Source of the DNA: Ricinus communis
Lineage: Eukaryota > Streptophyta > Magnoliopsida > Malpighiales > Euphorbiaceae
Direction: 5' to 3'
Length of the DNA: 64,000 bases
Assembly (NCBI RefSeq): GCF_019578655.1
Contig: NC_063262.1
Coordinates: forward strand, 5,711,582-5,775,581
The notes under the pieces are model-generated. The model was given only the letters and a program-made list of their open reading frames with translations, was not told the DNA's origin and did not search any database. A program made the position numbers and the translations under genes. The stretch's first letter is position 1, and each line of letters opens with the position of its first letter. Shown in pieces: positions 52,455 through 64,000 of the stretch.

Positions 52455-53026
52455 CATGATTATGTATATTTTACTTTGTAAATTGACAGAAATAATAAAC
52501 AACACGATTCATTGTTTAGGGCATTAGATTGACAGATTTTTTCAGACTCTACTTTGTAATAACAATAGAGACTAGAAGAGACATTTGAAGTGCTGCTGAG
52601 ATAGTTGAGATTATCTCTTGGAGATAAGTGAGATAGTCGATATACATTTATACTTCTCTTGGAGAAGGTACAAGAACAAGAGGTTTGCTACCTCTTAATT
52701 GCAACAGCAATGCACACAAAGCCAGGAATATATAACTTCCTTTCAAAGAATGACTATTGACATTATCTGAATTCAACCACGTTTCTTTCTATTATAAAAT
52801 ACAATGTCACTGAATCAGTGATGTATGGAATTCGTGTATTAACCTCTAAAGATTACTAATACTATGTGTGAGCTGCTTTATCTTCATGGCCCCAATCTAA
52901 GCAAACAGTATTTCAACCTAGGAACTTCACAAACCACATCTACTACTCATGAGCATATGCTGTGTGCTGTGTGCTGCTGAAAGTGATGCAATAAACTTTT
53001 TTTTACATTTTGCCAAAAGCTATATA
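52455..53026. other. Shared 3' region of convergent PUB50-like and NAT11-like genes
   Basis: 572 bp separate the two stop codons. It presumably holds both 3' UTRs; no other feature is seen. Confidence 0.6.
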
Positions 53027-56000
53027 TTATGTATGCAAACATCTCAAACAGCAGAAAAACCGGGAAACCTTTCCTGGAAGAGAATAATCAGCATGTAAAG
53101 ATGGATCAGTTACCAAGTCTTCAGGATGTGACCATATATACACCCCTCTTTCTTGTCGGGTACCAGGGACTGTGTTATCAAGCACAAATGCCACCAAGAG
53201 AGTCACCACCATGTTCAACGACATGAGCGCATTTATTGCAAAATCAAACTAATGGAAGGACAAAAAAATAAACAAGAGATCAACATATTATTAGAGAAAG
53301 AAACTGGACATTAAAGTACAAGCTCATATATTACGATCATATGCACACTGATTAAGAGAGAAGTGTTGCAGGTAGCATACTTGTTTACTGCTGGTGTGGA
53401 CTGGTCCATTTGATGCTGCCGAATAGGGAACAAAATAGCTTGGTAGTATTAAGCTGGTTTCAGGTTGATACTGCTGAAAATAGGCAGGAATTGACATGCC
53501 TAGGAACAATGAAACACCTACTATGGCGATATTTCTAAAACTTGCAGTTTGACTGTACTGCAAAGTTGAGAGACCCAATGCAGCAATAAGGCCCCACATG
53601 AAGCAAAGTATCCCAGCAGCTAATGCCAGTGGTATTGAAGCAAGAATGGCACCCACTTTCCCTAATAAAGACAAGTAGAGATGTTATTTGAGGCCTAGCT
53701 CAAGTAGCAAAAGCATTTACTCTTAGGAGAGGAAGGTCTTGGGTTCAAGTCCTCTCCTCCGCACTAGTTGGGGAGGATGGCTACCCTATATAGTGTAATC
53801 CGTTGTGTTTCTCATAAATAAATAAAAAAGTCAAGTAAAGATGTTAATATAATGACTCACTACTTGCAAAATCAATACAATAGAAGACACAAACGAAAGG
53901 ATTAAATGCATAAACAATCTGCTATTAAACAATTTCTTGGACCTTATCTCAGCATCAGACCATGTACAGCTGCTAAAATATTTACCTTAATTATTCTGAT
54001 AAAAAAATTTATTAGCAAACTATTATAAGTGACTAGCCATGCAGTATTGATGACTTTACGAGTATATGCAAAAATTTGATTATACTAGAATGTATCAAAA
54101 CAGGAAAGTTACATTTCTGGATCACTCTATTAGGTCTAGTTTCCATAACTCAAAAGGTAAGGAAATTTTAATATCCACTTGAATGCCAAATTGGAGTTAA
54201 TGTTTCAATAAGTTCAAGGCATTTACCTACAAATGAGAAGAGGATCAAGAAAAATGCTCCAATAACCACAGCTCTGCGACTAGCCACCTTAGTTATGTTG
54301 ATGGTGTGCACATTTTCTGTCAAGGTGGTTGAACCAGTACCTGAACCCCAAAGTCCAGCCAATACGCTGCAGAATCCCTCCATTGCGATTCCTCTGCTGA
54401 CAATTCCAGGAGTTGGAGGCTTTGAGTTAACTAGCAAGGATGTAGAATGATATGTTCCAACCTGTGCCGTTATATGTTTTCATTAATATCGTAACCATTC
54501 TCTAATGGTCATGCAGTTTTCTCATTTTGAATAACATGAGAATATCTTAAAATCAAACAATCAGCTTTGCTTTTCTATTATCACTTCCATAATAGGTTGA
54601 GCATTTATTTTGCTAATTTTAAAGTACACAAAGCAAATATTTTTCTTAGCAGGAAGTAAATCCATTCACAGTAGCTTCCATATTTTAAACACATTGCAAG
54701 CAGATGAGCATCTCAGCGATGCATTAGTTTTCCCAACCATTTTATTATCTGCTGCCTTTTTTATCCTTTAAAGTAAAGTAATATAAGCCCCCCTCTGCAC
54801 TATCTTGTGATACTGTCACATACAATAGGAATTCATGTGAATTTTGGGAAGAAAAGAAAATACAGAAGAACTAGATACAAATATTTTGAATAAGAACAAT
54901 GAATTTGTTGCTATCAGCACATTTGTAGAGAAAGCTACTAACCGAATCCACTGATGCAACCAGTGATACTATTATCATGATCAAGGAAGTCCTTAGATGG
55001 AAAATTGGGATACCCCATTGTAGAGGATAAGGAATTCTGACCCAGGCAGAAGTTCTCCATGCATTAGAAACATCAGTCCTACAACGCTGCATTGTATATG
55101 CATGCTTTCTACACGAGTCGACCAAAATATTCGAACTGGGTATGTCAGGGCTACAACCTTTGAAATTATACGCTCCACCAGCTGTCAGAAAGAATGCATA
55201 TGTCCATATAATCACGACACTCAGGGGAACCTGCACTAACAAAGAAGGTCAGCACTGTAATCCAAGTAATAATAACAGCATTTGCCAGCACAGTGGCTAC
55301 ATATAGAAAGGCTAGTAAACATACTGCATAAACTCGGAATAAGCGATGTCCGAAGATAGATATTCCTCGAAGATACTAATGAACAGGCAACATAAATACA
55401 CAAATTAGTGTTTTAAACAATATTTCAAACCAATTAAATGAACTAAGATGACAGATGGTTAATAAATGAGAGTGAATTTTTTGTACACTGGATATAGGAA
55501 TATTTAGTGCACGGACTTGACCATCAAAATAAGAGTTCATAATTTAGATCGAGTAATCTTCAAAGACTATCACTTACCAGGGTGAATATAAGAACTAAAA
55601 GTATTAGAGGTATGCTAATTTCCACACAACTACCAGCTTGCGGAAAACCATAACTAAAGAATGCTAAACCTACTGCAGCAACAGTTGGTGCAACTACCAC
55701 TGGATTAATCAATCTGCAAGACATTATTATACCAGGAAAGTGTTATCAGTCAGATTCTTAAAACTTCTGCTACTTTTGGCAATCAATTGCTATGTTTCAT
55801 TAGAAGCAAACAAAGAAGTCAAATTAGATTAATGTAACAGAAATGCATACGCAATTTTCTCAATTATAGTAGCTATTATCATTTAGTATGAAGAAGAAAT
55901 ACAAGGTATTGAACACCTACCTTTTCACTATGACACATGCAATCATAATTAGTTTAGAGGAAAACCTATGCAACTAGCATCAAGGCAACAGTGTAGGACA

Positions 56001-58446
56001 GTAGGAGGAACATAGCTAGGAAGTATATATTGGATAACAGGAGAACAGTTGTACTATCTGGAAAAGTGCAAAAAGGAAATTACAGGCAGCCTCTTTGCTT
56101 ACCGTAGAAGGAGGGACATTAAACCAGTGAATCCCATGATGCTTTGAAATATTGAACCAACAATTATAGCTCCCTGGAGCTCCCTCATTATGTGCCTGAA
56201 TTTCTGCAGTTAAATTCATGAATAAGCTAAAGTAGATCATCCAAGGAAAACATAATACAGGACTCATGGATTGCAAGTCTCCTTGATGCTTGAAACATGC
56301 AACAGAAGCAGCAGAAGAATTATTAGATCTCATTCTTTCAGAAGTTTAACAGTATAATAATGCTTGATCTTTTCAATTCGACAATTTTGGATGAGAAGTG
56401 TTTTCTATAAGGGCTTGCTAGGAATTTGGCAGTCCAAATGCATTTGCAGCAGCACTAAACAATCTTAAATTTTAACAGATATCACTTCCAAGATTTTTCT
56501 TCACGATGAACTTACATGTTCAGAGAGATTCCGGTACTCCTGTGCATTCATGATAATCAATGCTGGTGCCAGAAACACAAATGAACTACCTTGAACTAAT
56601 GGAAGTCTGGTACCAAAGTAGGAATGCAGTATTGTTGTTATGCCAGAGATCAGCAGTATTGTAGAAATCACTATAGCAGTGTCTTTCTGTCATCATTTAT
56701 GTAAAGAAAGTATAAAAAGCTTTGTTAAAGCGCTCCTTTATATATAAGAAATCAAGATACCCGTGAGAATTAGTGCTTACATCTGTTCCTCCCATGGCTG
56801 GTACAATGATTAAGGGGATGAAAATCAGTGAGCCAGCCAGTGATAAATAGTGTTGCAGACCATAATATATAAGTGGTACTGCAGTTTAATGACAACCAAG
56901 TAAGGATGGGGGAAAACAACTGATTTCTAGAAAATTAATGAGAATTCAAAAGAAATCATCAATGAAAGACAAAAGCATCTGCAACTTTGATAAATCACAT
57001 TCCAAGTTCTTGTTTCTTTTTAAATTAATTACATGTTTGTAATTTTTCAACTCAAACATAAGATTTCTGAATTGCAAAATTTCATATAACTCACGGCATA
57101 GGCATGAAGGTCAAGCTCAAAGAAGAGAGTTACAGATCTAGAAGCATGATATCACATATTAAATGCATATGCTGATCAATCATTCAATAAAAGAACTATA
57201 AACAAGGAAAACAATTTGCAAAATAAGAATTTCATAGTATTGTTAACTTCTCTGGAAATCTGTCTGTCTCAAAAATCGCAATTAAACTAGACTTTGCATC
57301 ACTGCCCAAATTTATTCAATACTGATGATCACGAGAGTCCTCAAGATCAACATATACCAGCCCTTAAAAATCTCGTGCATTATAAGTAAGTTCCTCACTC
57401 ACATTTCAGTTTGTTCTCTTATCCTTTTTTTGCTTGATGTTAGTCCACATCTATTTTCTGACAGAAAGAGAAACATTGCATTGCAGTAATGACACCAAGT
57501 CTGCTTGATAAACCTTAGTTGCCTTCATTGATTAAAAGAACCCTGACATAGACAAGAAATTTACTAGCTCTTTCAAGTATACTTCCTTATCCTCCATAGT
57601 TTGTAGATGTTAATTCTATAAATAGGACTCTTTTTTTTTCCATCTTCAACGGTAACTAATAAACAGCGCTTTCATTTTCAAATATACGTACGCATTAACA
57701 AATTAAATGAGAAGGAGAAACGAAAAGGACAAGGAAAGATACTAACCAAAACCAGGATTATCTCTCAAACCGAATCTCATTCCACTTTGTCTGTGCCACC
57801 CTCCATCATCAGGTTCATTCCCACCACCAGGATACATCTCAATTCCAATATCATTTCCACCATTTTCTTCCTCCTTCTTCGGCTCTAAACCCGGAGCAAT
57901 TAGTGGGATTTCATTTCCACTTCCATTTACATTCGCATTTCCATTTCCATTTAGCTCGACTTTCCTTTCCTGTTCTTTAACTCTCAAAACGGACTCATCT
58001 CCATTTCTCTTGTTATTCTCATCTCTCAACAACCCAAAATTCCGCTCTTTCCAATTCCTTAACCCATTACCTGGCCTAGACGCAGAACCCAAATCTGATT
58101 CAATTTCTGACCCTCTAGCAGGTCTCGTCCGACCCAGAACCGGGTCAATCTCAATTTTCGGAGACGATCCACCATTCTTATGATGGTCAGGACCCTTCTC
58201 CAAGTCAAAACCAGCTCTAGTATCAAACTTCTCACTGTTACTTGCAGCAGTTTCACTAGAAAAAGTAGAGACAAAACCAGTCCTTTTAGCCCAAGATCTC
58301 AGTTCTCTTGGATTAAGATGATCAGTTCTTGGCACAAAAGGTTCGATCTTTGGCAACATAGAGGCTAGCTTTGTTTTTGTCTTATTAGCTCCCTCTTTTT
58401 GTTTCTCCTTCTTACTTGCAGAATTTGAGCTCGAACCAGTTTCCAT
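53027..58446 (-). CDS. NAT11: NAT11-type nucleobase-ascorbate transporter (10 exons)
   Basis: Exons (minus order): 58446-57747, 56878-56781, 56686-56516, 56203-56103, 55713-55578, 55375-55325, 55230-54943, 54461-54227, 53661-53381, 53248-53027. All are GT-AG and phases close, giving 760 aa. Residues 1 to about 230 are a long hydrophilic N-terminus (MLPKIEPFVPRTDHLNPREL, RSWAKRTGFVS), diagnostic for the NAT11/NAT12 branch. The membrane domain (about 235-730) begins YGLQHYLSLAGSL, containing the QH pair of the family. Its signature in exon 8 is ENVHTINITK (564-573) rather than the usual QNxGxxxxTR. The family moves purines, uracil or ascorbate with ions across membranes; substrate is unknown for this branch. 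The first ATG in frame was chosen; upstream in-frame codons lack an ATG. An old SINE lies in intron 8. Confidence 0.95.
53687..53831 (+). mobile_element. tRNA-derived SINE in NAT11 intron 8
   Basis: It has an A-box-like segment (tagctcaagtagcaaaag, 53696-53713), a B-box (gggttcaagtcc, 53741-53752) and a short A-rich tail (aataaataaaaaa). It is flanked by CAAGTAGAGATGTTA (53672-53686) and CAAGTAAAGATGTTA (53832-53846), a 15-bp target duplication with one mismatch. It is inserted antisense to the host gene. Confidence 0.82.
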
Positions 58447-58559
58447 TTCAGCTTTTTTCTCAAATGGGTAATGATTCTTCAAGAAAATAGAACTCAGTTT
58501 GGAGTGAAAGATCAAATCTTTTTCTATGTTCTTGAAATAAAAGAAAAGCTATAGTCTAT

Positions 58560-61500
58560 AGAGTAGAAGCAAAGAAAAGAAACAACTGGTGAGAGAGAGG
58601 CATCATTGCAAGAATGAAGACTTGATAAATTAAAGGGTATGATTAAGTTTGTAAACTTTGATGTTTATTTTGGTAACGGCAACTTCAACTGCTTGAGTAG
58701 AGTGAGTTTTAGTGTAAAACTAACATAATGTGGTACTTCTGTATTTTTATTTTTCTCTTATTGCTGCTGGCTGGTTGCTATCTCAGTTGTTGTTTTTCAG
58801 ATAGGAGAAAAATGACAGTTATGCCCCTTACTGGCCGTTGAGAAAACAGGTAGATGAGGGAACAAATGTGGAAGATTTGTCATTGTTGAATAGATGGAGA
58901 AGAAGAAAGAACCAAAAAAAGCTATTGGAATCATTTTATTTATCTGTAATTTTTTTTCCCTCTTTCTCTTTTTAACTTTTAATTGAAAAGGTTCCCTTTT
59001 AAATCAAGCTGTTGCTAATTAGTAATGCCTACTGACTAAGTGACTAGTCATACTCTTACTGGATTCCTTGCATTTTAAGTCTTTTCTTGCTCACACTATT
59101 GACACATTGAGTTGAGTTGCTAACTTTGTCTAAATAATTTGGATTTGTTGGGCATTATTACTACTATAAGTGAAACAATATTTTCAAATGGAAAATGTAA
59201 AGGGAATACTAGTTTTAAAAGAAAATAGAAAATAAAATCATGTGAAGTTCAGTTAAATACGAGACTATTATGTAGATATTAAATTTAAATAAATTTAAAC
59301 CTTTATATATAAATTTAATTTGGATATAGTTTGAATCATATAGTATTAATTTTTAATCTAATTTAACTCAAATAGAAAAAAAATGTATATATCTTGAATC
59401 GTATTGGACTATAAAGGGAATGTATAGTAAAATTAGATTTATACAATTGAATCTTCATTAAAGTAAGTTAAGTTTATAAGAAAATTGTTGTGTTTTAATA
59501 TTATTAGAGGTAACGGATTATTGCTATATAACAGGATTACTTTGTTATCACTATAACTATAAAAGTAAAGCTCTTATTAGTATTTATAAATGTCGAATTT
59601 AAAAGATTGAAATCTAAAACCTTCATCCTTCTTAGGCTCTTAACAATTATAAGGATATCAATTGAGTCACTTTTATACTAATCTTCTAACAAGACAACGT
59701 ATTCAAATAGTATAAATTTGACATGAGATGGGGATTTGGATGAGCACATGGCCATATGGATGCGATGATTAATGGGGTAGAAAACTGGCACCAAAGAAAT
59801 GGGTCCCTAGCAATTCAATTAGCAATTGGAGTAGTAGAGTTCTCAAAGTCAGGGTCACTCTGTCACATTCATTTTTGGCCTTTTCAGGATATTAACATGC
59901 AAAGTAATGAATAGAATATGAGGATCAGTACATAGTTGCTTCCAGATTACTGTTGAGCCATTTTATCTAAGAGAGATGCCAGTGGAAGGATTGGTTTTGT
60001 CCTGATATGTAAAGATAAACAATAGCCAAGTAGCTTGCATGATTTGGTGGTGGGTCTCCTTCACTGGTTTTAATTAACATAAAAAAGGCTATAAAAATGG
60101 TTACCTAAGAGATTCAAGACTGTAAAAGAAGAATGAAATAAGTGAAAATAAAAGAGAAAAATGAAGAAGCTGATGAAGAAGTTTGTAAATCAGTAATGTA
60201 AAACAGTATTGTTGAAAGCATTTAACAACTTCTAACCACACTACGCTTGAGGTCTAACTAACTGTCAAGAAGTGACAGATTGGGTTCGAATCCTCTTTTC
60301 CAAGCTATGTTAATGTTTGCTTTTACAACAGGTATAAGGAAATGACTATGTGTTGTTATGTAGTCCATAGTCTGAATCTAAAAGAGTTCATATTAAGAAA
60401 TTATTGAGTGTGTTAATTATCGAAAATCTATGTTTAAATCTACATTCCATTTCAAAATAGATCCTTAAACATAATTATAGAGGTAAAATTTTCTTATAAA
60501 TTATACTATTTATCCCACTGTAACCTATTTAAGTTGATATTAGATTGAAGTAAATGCAAATGCAATGACATAAACGCTGAAGAATTAGGTGGGCAGGAAA
60601 CTGTGAAAATTGTATTCCAGAGCAGTAACATATATGGGTTTTGTTTCTTTTTGCAGGATGTGACACTGAGTTTAGAGCTAAGCCAATTTTCTTTTGTTAG
60701 TCTCTTTAAATTTAGTGAGGTTACTTCTTGAGAAGGTTTACAGTAAAGAATAAAGAGCTTAATAAATCTATTATTAATAAAGATGATTCCCCTTTTTCTC
60801 CTGCAATAGGAATAAGATTAGTATTCTATTGCGAGTGAGACAATGGAACTGCAAAAAGCAAGTCTTGTGATTGAATCTTGAAAGTTAGCAATCAATTTTA
60901 ATTGCTTGGTTTAATAAATGTTAGTGCATAATTCTAATTCTTTTTCCTCTTATTTTGCCTCATTTGCTTTTAAAAGTTTTATACCATTCAAGTGAAACTT
61001 CATATATGTAACGGGTTTAATACAAAATCATTAAAACACACAAACTTAAGGTGTCTTTACTCTTGAGTTGGGTGGTTGTTATCCAAAATCAAGAAATAGG
61101 TTGGTTTTCATTTGGTAAACTTATGGTTATCCTAGCTTTTGTTATCCAAAATCAATAACTTGATTTCCACAAAGATTAATGGAATTAGTTTCTTCTGCTT
61201 AATCATTATAAAGCCACTAGAGACTTTTGTTTCTTGAATTTGAAGGATCAATGATGAAATCAACTTCATCTACTAATTTGACAATTAAAAAACTGATTAC
61301 AAATCTTTTCACAAGAAGTAAATTGACTGATAAAGCCAAATTGGCTATCGTGTGACTCATATATGGGCGAGCGTATATATTTTTGGGCCTTTACTTCAGA
61401 ATTATCCTGTTCATTTTTCCTTTTGGGTAAACAAGAAATAGCCTGTAGTCCTCGCCCTTTAGGCCCAGAATTCTACTGGAAGTTCATGTTCTACATTGTG

Positions 61501-62884
61501 TGAAGACTTCATGCTAGTGTTGAACCTGAGACGGAGGATCTTCAGAATATTAGTATTGATCTTTGTCAGGAGAATAGATGAGTGAATGTAGTAATCATTA
61601 CAATTGAGTTGAGGCTCAATGCATTCTGGAGGATCGTCATAACTTGCGAATTGTAATCACACACATGGAGATAGGGGTACTCACTATTCATTCCCACACT
61701 CCTGCTTGAGCATTCTTTGAAGCTGATGCAGCCTCCCATATGGGGATGATAACAATCATGGAAAATCAATCGCCAAATTAACCAGCTGCGGCATTATGGT
61801 CTCACTGTCTCTGATATGATTCTAGTGCGAGGCTTTATGAGTCTCTTTCTGCATATGTTTGCTCATGTAATCTCATCCTGCATAATAAAAAGGCCTTCCA
61901 AGTTCAATGAACGCTTCAACTCATAATCCCTCCACAACAAGGGAAGGCTAAGATACAGTCGGAGATTTGCAGCATGCTAAAGACTTATGATATGACTCAG
62001 AATGGATTATTCTTGCATCAGTTTTCTGATCTAATCAGTCACATTTCAAGACAATGGCAATGAAGGGTGTACTCGGTGGCAAAATTCTTCTGTCAAAATG
62101 CAAAATCTAAGGATTCATTGTTCTCTTAAACAAAGTAGCAACAGGCCTTCCTGCCATTGTGAAACTGCAGAGTCTCTAATCTCTGGGTGCGTTATGAGTT
62201 AAAGACAAGATATCAGCAGAAATTCAAGGAATCCTAGTTAATGTAGGACTTCCTGTAATTGTCCTAACTCATAAAATCTAGCTCACGGTCATATAAGAAC
62301 TGAATCTCACCCGAAGTACTCCCCACTCCCCAATACCAATTCCACAAGCCAATGTAATCAATGGCTACGTGTCGAGCTCAGCCAACTCGCAAGCTACTTG
62401 AAATCAATGAAACTACTCAGTGCCTGGATATCAGTTTCTTCAAGTGATTAAGCACTCCATTAAAATAAACTTTCCTAACCCAACAAAAACCCCATAGTAG
62501 CATCACGCTGTAACAATATCCCCAATTTTCCGTTGTTCTTCAAATGAAGCAATTTTGCTCTTCTTGCATCACTATGTTTGATACAGTACAATTATAAACG
62601 ATGGACTCGAAGAATCATGTTTCCCTCTAGCATTTTATAAAACACAAACAAATGATAAAATTACAGAACTGCAATTTCATGTCATCAGGAGCTGCTAAAA
62701 TTACTATAATTTCATATCATTGATTGACAGTAATGATAATTTCATATAAAACTATCAAACACATGACAACATCACACCATCAGTTAGCCAAAAAAAAAAA
62801 CCCAATATTGATTCCATTCCACCCCCAAAAAGAAAATAAGTATAAACAAACAGCGGTATCTATTGGGAGAAAAACCACAAGGCG
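58560..62884. other. Intergenic region between NAT11-like and SKIP34-like genes
   Basis: The left end should hold the NAT11 promoter. The middle is AT-rich. A perfect B-box-like word at 60288-60298 (GGTTCGAATCC) has no proper tRNA around it and may be another SINE scrap. From 61350 to 62500 the composition rises toward average, but I see no conserved frame. The stretch may contain noncoding transcript or a decayed gene. Confidence 0.45.
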
Positions 62885-63187
62885 CTACGTAGCTGGCAAA
62901 GAAGAGAAAAAGCGAGCCACGTGTTCTTGCTGCTCGCGATATCTCCGTTTCAGGTAAGTCTCAAGGATCTCCATAACGGAGACAAACCGCTTCATCTCCT
63001 CTAATCGTCGACTCAGCTCGGCTTCTCGAGCTCTCGCTCGCTCTAGCCGAGCCTCGGTCTCCGCGAGCCGGTCTCGAAGATCTTCTACGACGGATGCGTT
63101 GTTGTTCTCGTTGTCGTTTTGAGGTCGGCGGTTTCGACTAGGGATCAGGTCGTCTGGTGATAAGGAACGTCGGTGACCGTAACACAT
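62885..63187 (-). CDS. SKIP34: SKIP34-like small coiled-coil protein
   Basis: A single-exon gene of 100 aa, more GC-rich than its surroundings. It begins MCYGHRRSLSPDDL. The central VVEDLRDRLAETEARLERAR and AREAELSRRLEEMKRFVSVM are a strongly predicted coiled coil (about 33-75), and the tail is ETYLKRRYREQQEHVARFFS. From memory, Arabidopsis Protein SKIP34 (an SKP1-interacting partner from two-hybrid work) has the same start, length and coil; it carries no F-box. A role with SCF ubiquitin ligase is known only from that interaction and is not visible in the sequence. The start is fixed by the conserved MCYGH. Confidence 0.88.
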   Translation of the reverse strand: MCYGHRRSLSPDDLIPSRNRRPQNDNENNNASVVEDLRDRLAETEARLERARAREAELSRRLEEMKRFVSVMEILETYLKRRYREQQEHVARFFSSLPAT

Positions 63188-64000
63188 TTTTCTTTTTTTC
63201 TTTTTTTTTTTTTCTGTCGTGTCTATTAGTTATCAGTCTGTCAAGACTCAGGAGATCAAAAGACAAGCAACTCTTTTCTTTTTGAGGAAAAGATAACTAA
63301 CAGTTTTTTCTTTTTTTACTGTTTAATCTGGTGCGTTAGATGCGTAGACAGTAGACTCGCCTTTGTTGCTATGGTTTGTTTTTTTTTTTTTTCTTTTGCG
63401 AAGAAGGTACAATTTCTGCCCTTAATGTTTGGTGTCAGAGACGGATTAGCCTTTAAAATGTCCTTTTAATGCAATTAACCCCTTAAGTTGTCAAAAATCT
63501 GAAATCCATTTCCCTTTATTTGGAATTTAAACGGGAAAATGTCCAAGTTTATCCTTAGTGTTTAATAGTAATTTCACCTGGGCACTTTATGTTTTTTTGG
63601 TCGTAATATGCCCTTATTTGCTATAAAATACTACATTTAAGTCCTTTTTTATGCTGAAAAATAAAATTTAATATCGTTAGTTTTATGCTGATGTGAAGTA
63701 TATGAGAACTATTATATAGATTTACATATTAAATAAGTAAAGTATATCTTTATTCCTTTTTCTTTGCCTCTCTCTTTTCTTTATTTTCCTTTACAATAAT
63801 TCTATTTCATTTCTACTTTCTTTCTTTCTCTCTCTCTCATTTCTAAGTATAAGCATACAAGACAGAGAAGCGTGAAGGTCGTTGGTTTTCTTTCTATAAA
63901 CTCTTTTGAAGCTAAATCTCGCATTTGAAACTTGTTTTTGTTCAAATTCCTCGATAACATTCTCTTTATCCTACCTCTTGTAATAATCAAATTTCAACTA
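63188..64000. other. SKIP34 upstream region with TE-like phrases
   Basis: The promoter and leader of the leftward SKIP34-like gene come first, with long T runs. From about 63409 to 63660, repeated phrases ('cccttaatgtttggtg', 'tatccttagtgttta', 'gcactttatgttt') look like the end of a plant DNA transposon continuing beyond or near the window edge. No gene is seen. Confidence 0.4.

Noticed and set aside
60280..60300. Perfect tRNA B-box word GGTTCGAATCC
   Set aside because: No acceptor stem, D arm or anticodon arm can be drawn around it. At most it is a SINE scrap.
61566..61769. 67-codon minus-strand ORF
   Set aside because: No recognisable domain, splice context or codon bias; treated as chance.
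62724..62957. Plus-strand ORF overlapping SKIP34-like gene
   Set aside because: Antisense shadow of the end of the SKIP34-like coding sequence.
1..64000. CRISPR arrays, operons, ribosome-binding sites, organelle or viral insertions
   Set aside because: None seen. The window is plant nuclear DNA and shows no regularly spaced short repeats or organelle gene.

Overview
This window is nuclear DNA from a flowering plant, almost certainly a eudicot. It is AT-rich, its genes have GT-AG introns, it carries two nuclear tRNA genes, and every recognisable protein has an Arabidopsis-type counterpart. The lineage below eudicot cannot be fixed by eye. Exon models were built by hand: GT/AG borders, reading-frame phase and family conservation were required to agree. 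There is no transcript evidence.

Layout, left to right. An RNase H-like retroelement remnant (76-345) and tRNA-Arg(CCU) (519-591, -) precede about 7 kb of AT-rich intergenic DNA. RBK1-like ROP-binding receptor-like cytoplasmic kinase (8070-11371, +, 8 exons, 478 aa). A single-exon TPR membrane protein (13451-14095, +). A transposon-rich block of about 10 kb follows: degenerate repeats, a 1,020-bp non-autonomous Mutator-like element with a 10-bp target duplication (16031-17050), and a 5,540-bp Mutator-like element with about 120-bp inverted ends and a perfect 9-bp target duplication (18171-23710). The larger element holds a decayed MuDR-type transposase and, on the opposite strand, a decayed GRF zinc-finger/coiled-coil/membrane-anchor gene. 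Next is an AINTEGUMENTA-LIKE6/PLETHORA3 transcription factor (24496-28783, -, 9 exons including a 9-nt micro-exon, 532 aa).

From about 29.3 to 48.5 kb I recognise no protein gene. That stretch holds very AT-rich DNA, a three-copy ~170-180-bp tandem repeat, transposon-like debris and tRNA-Ala(CGC) (43888-43960, -). Then come a PUB50-type U-box protein with a degenerate kinase domain (48781-52454, +, 8 exons, 790 aa) and, tail to tail with it, a NAT11-type nucleobase-ascorbate transporter (53027-58446, -, 10 exons, 760 aa) with a SINE in one intron. A small coiled-coil protein resembling SKIP34 (62885-63187, -, 100 aa) lies near the right end.

The host genes form no pathway. AIL6/PLT3 is a meristem and organ-growth regulator, RBK1 is a ROP GTPase-linked kinase, PUB50 and SKIP34 belong to ubiquitin-ligase-related families, and NAT11 is a membrane transporter. 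From memory, Arabidopsis AIL6 and RBK1 have consecutive locus numbers (AT5G10510, AT5G10520), so their proximity here looks like conserved microsynteny opened up by the TPR gene and the transposon block. The least ordinary objects are the Mutator-like element with its antisense GRF gene, the smaller Mutator-like element beside it, and the PUB50-type kinase domain lacking its catalytic aspartates.
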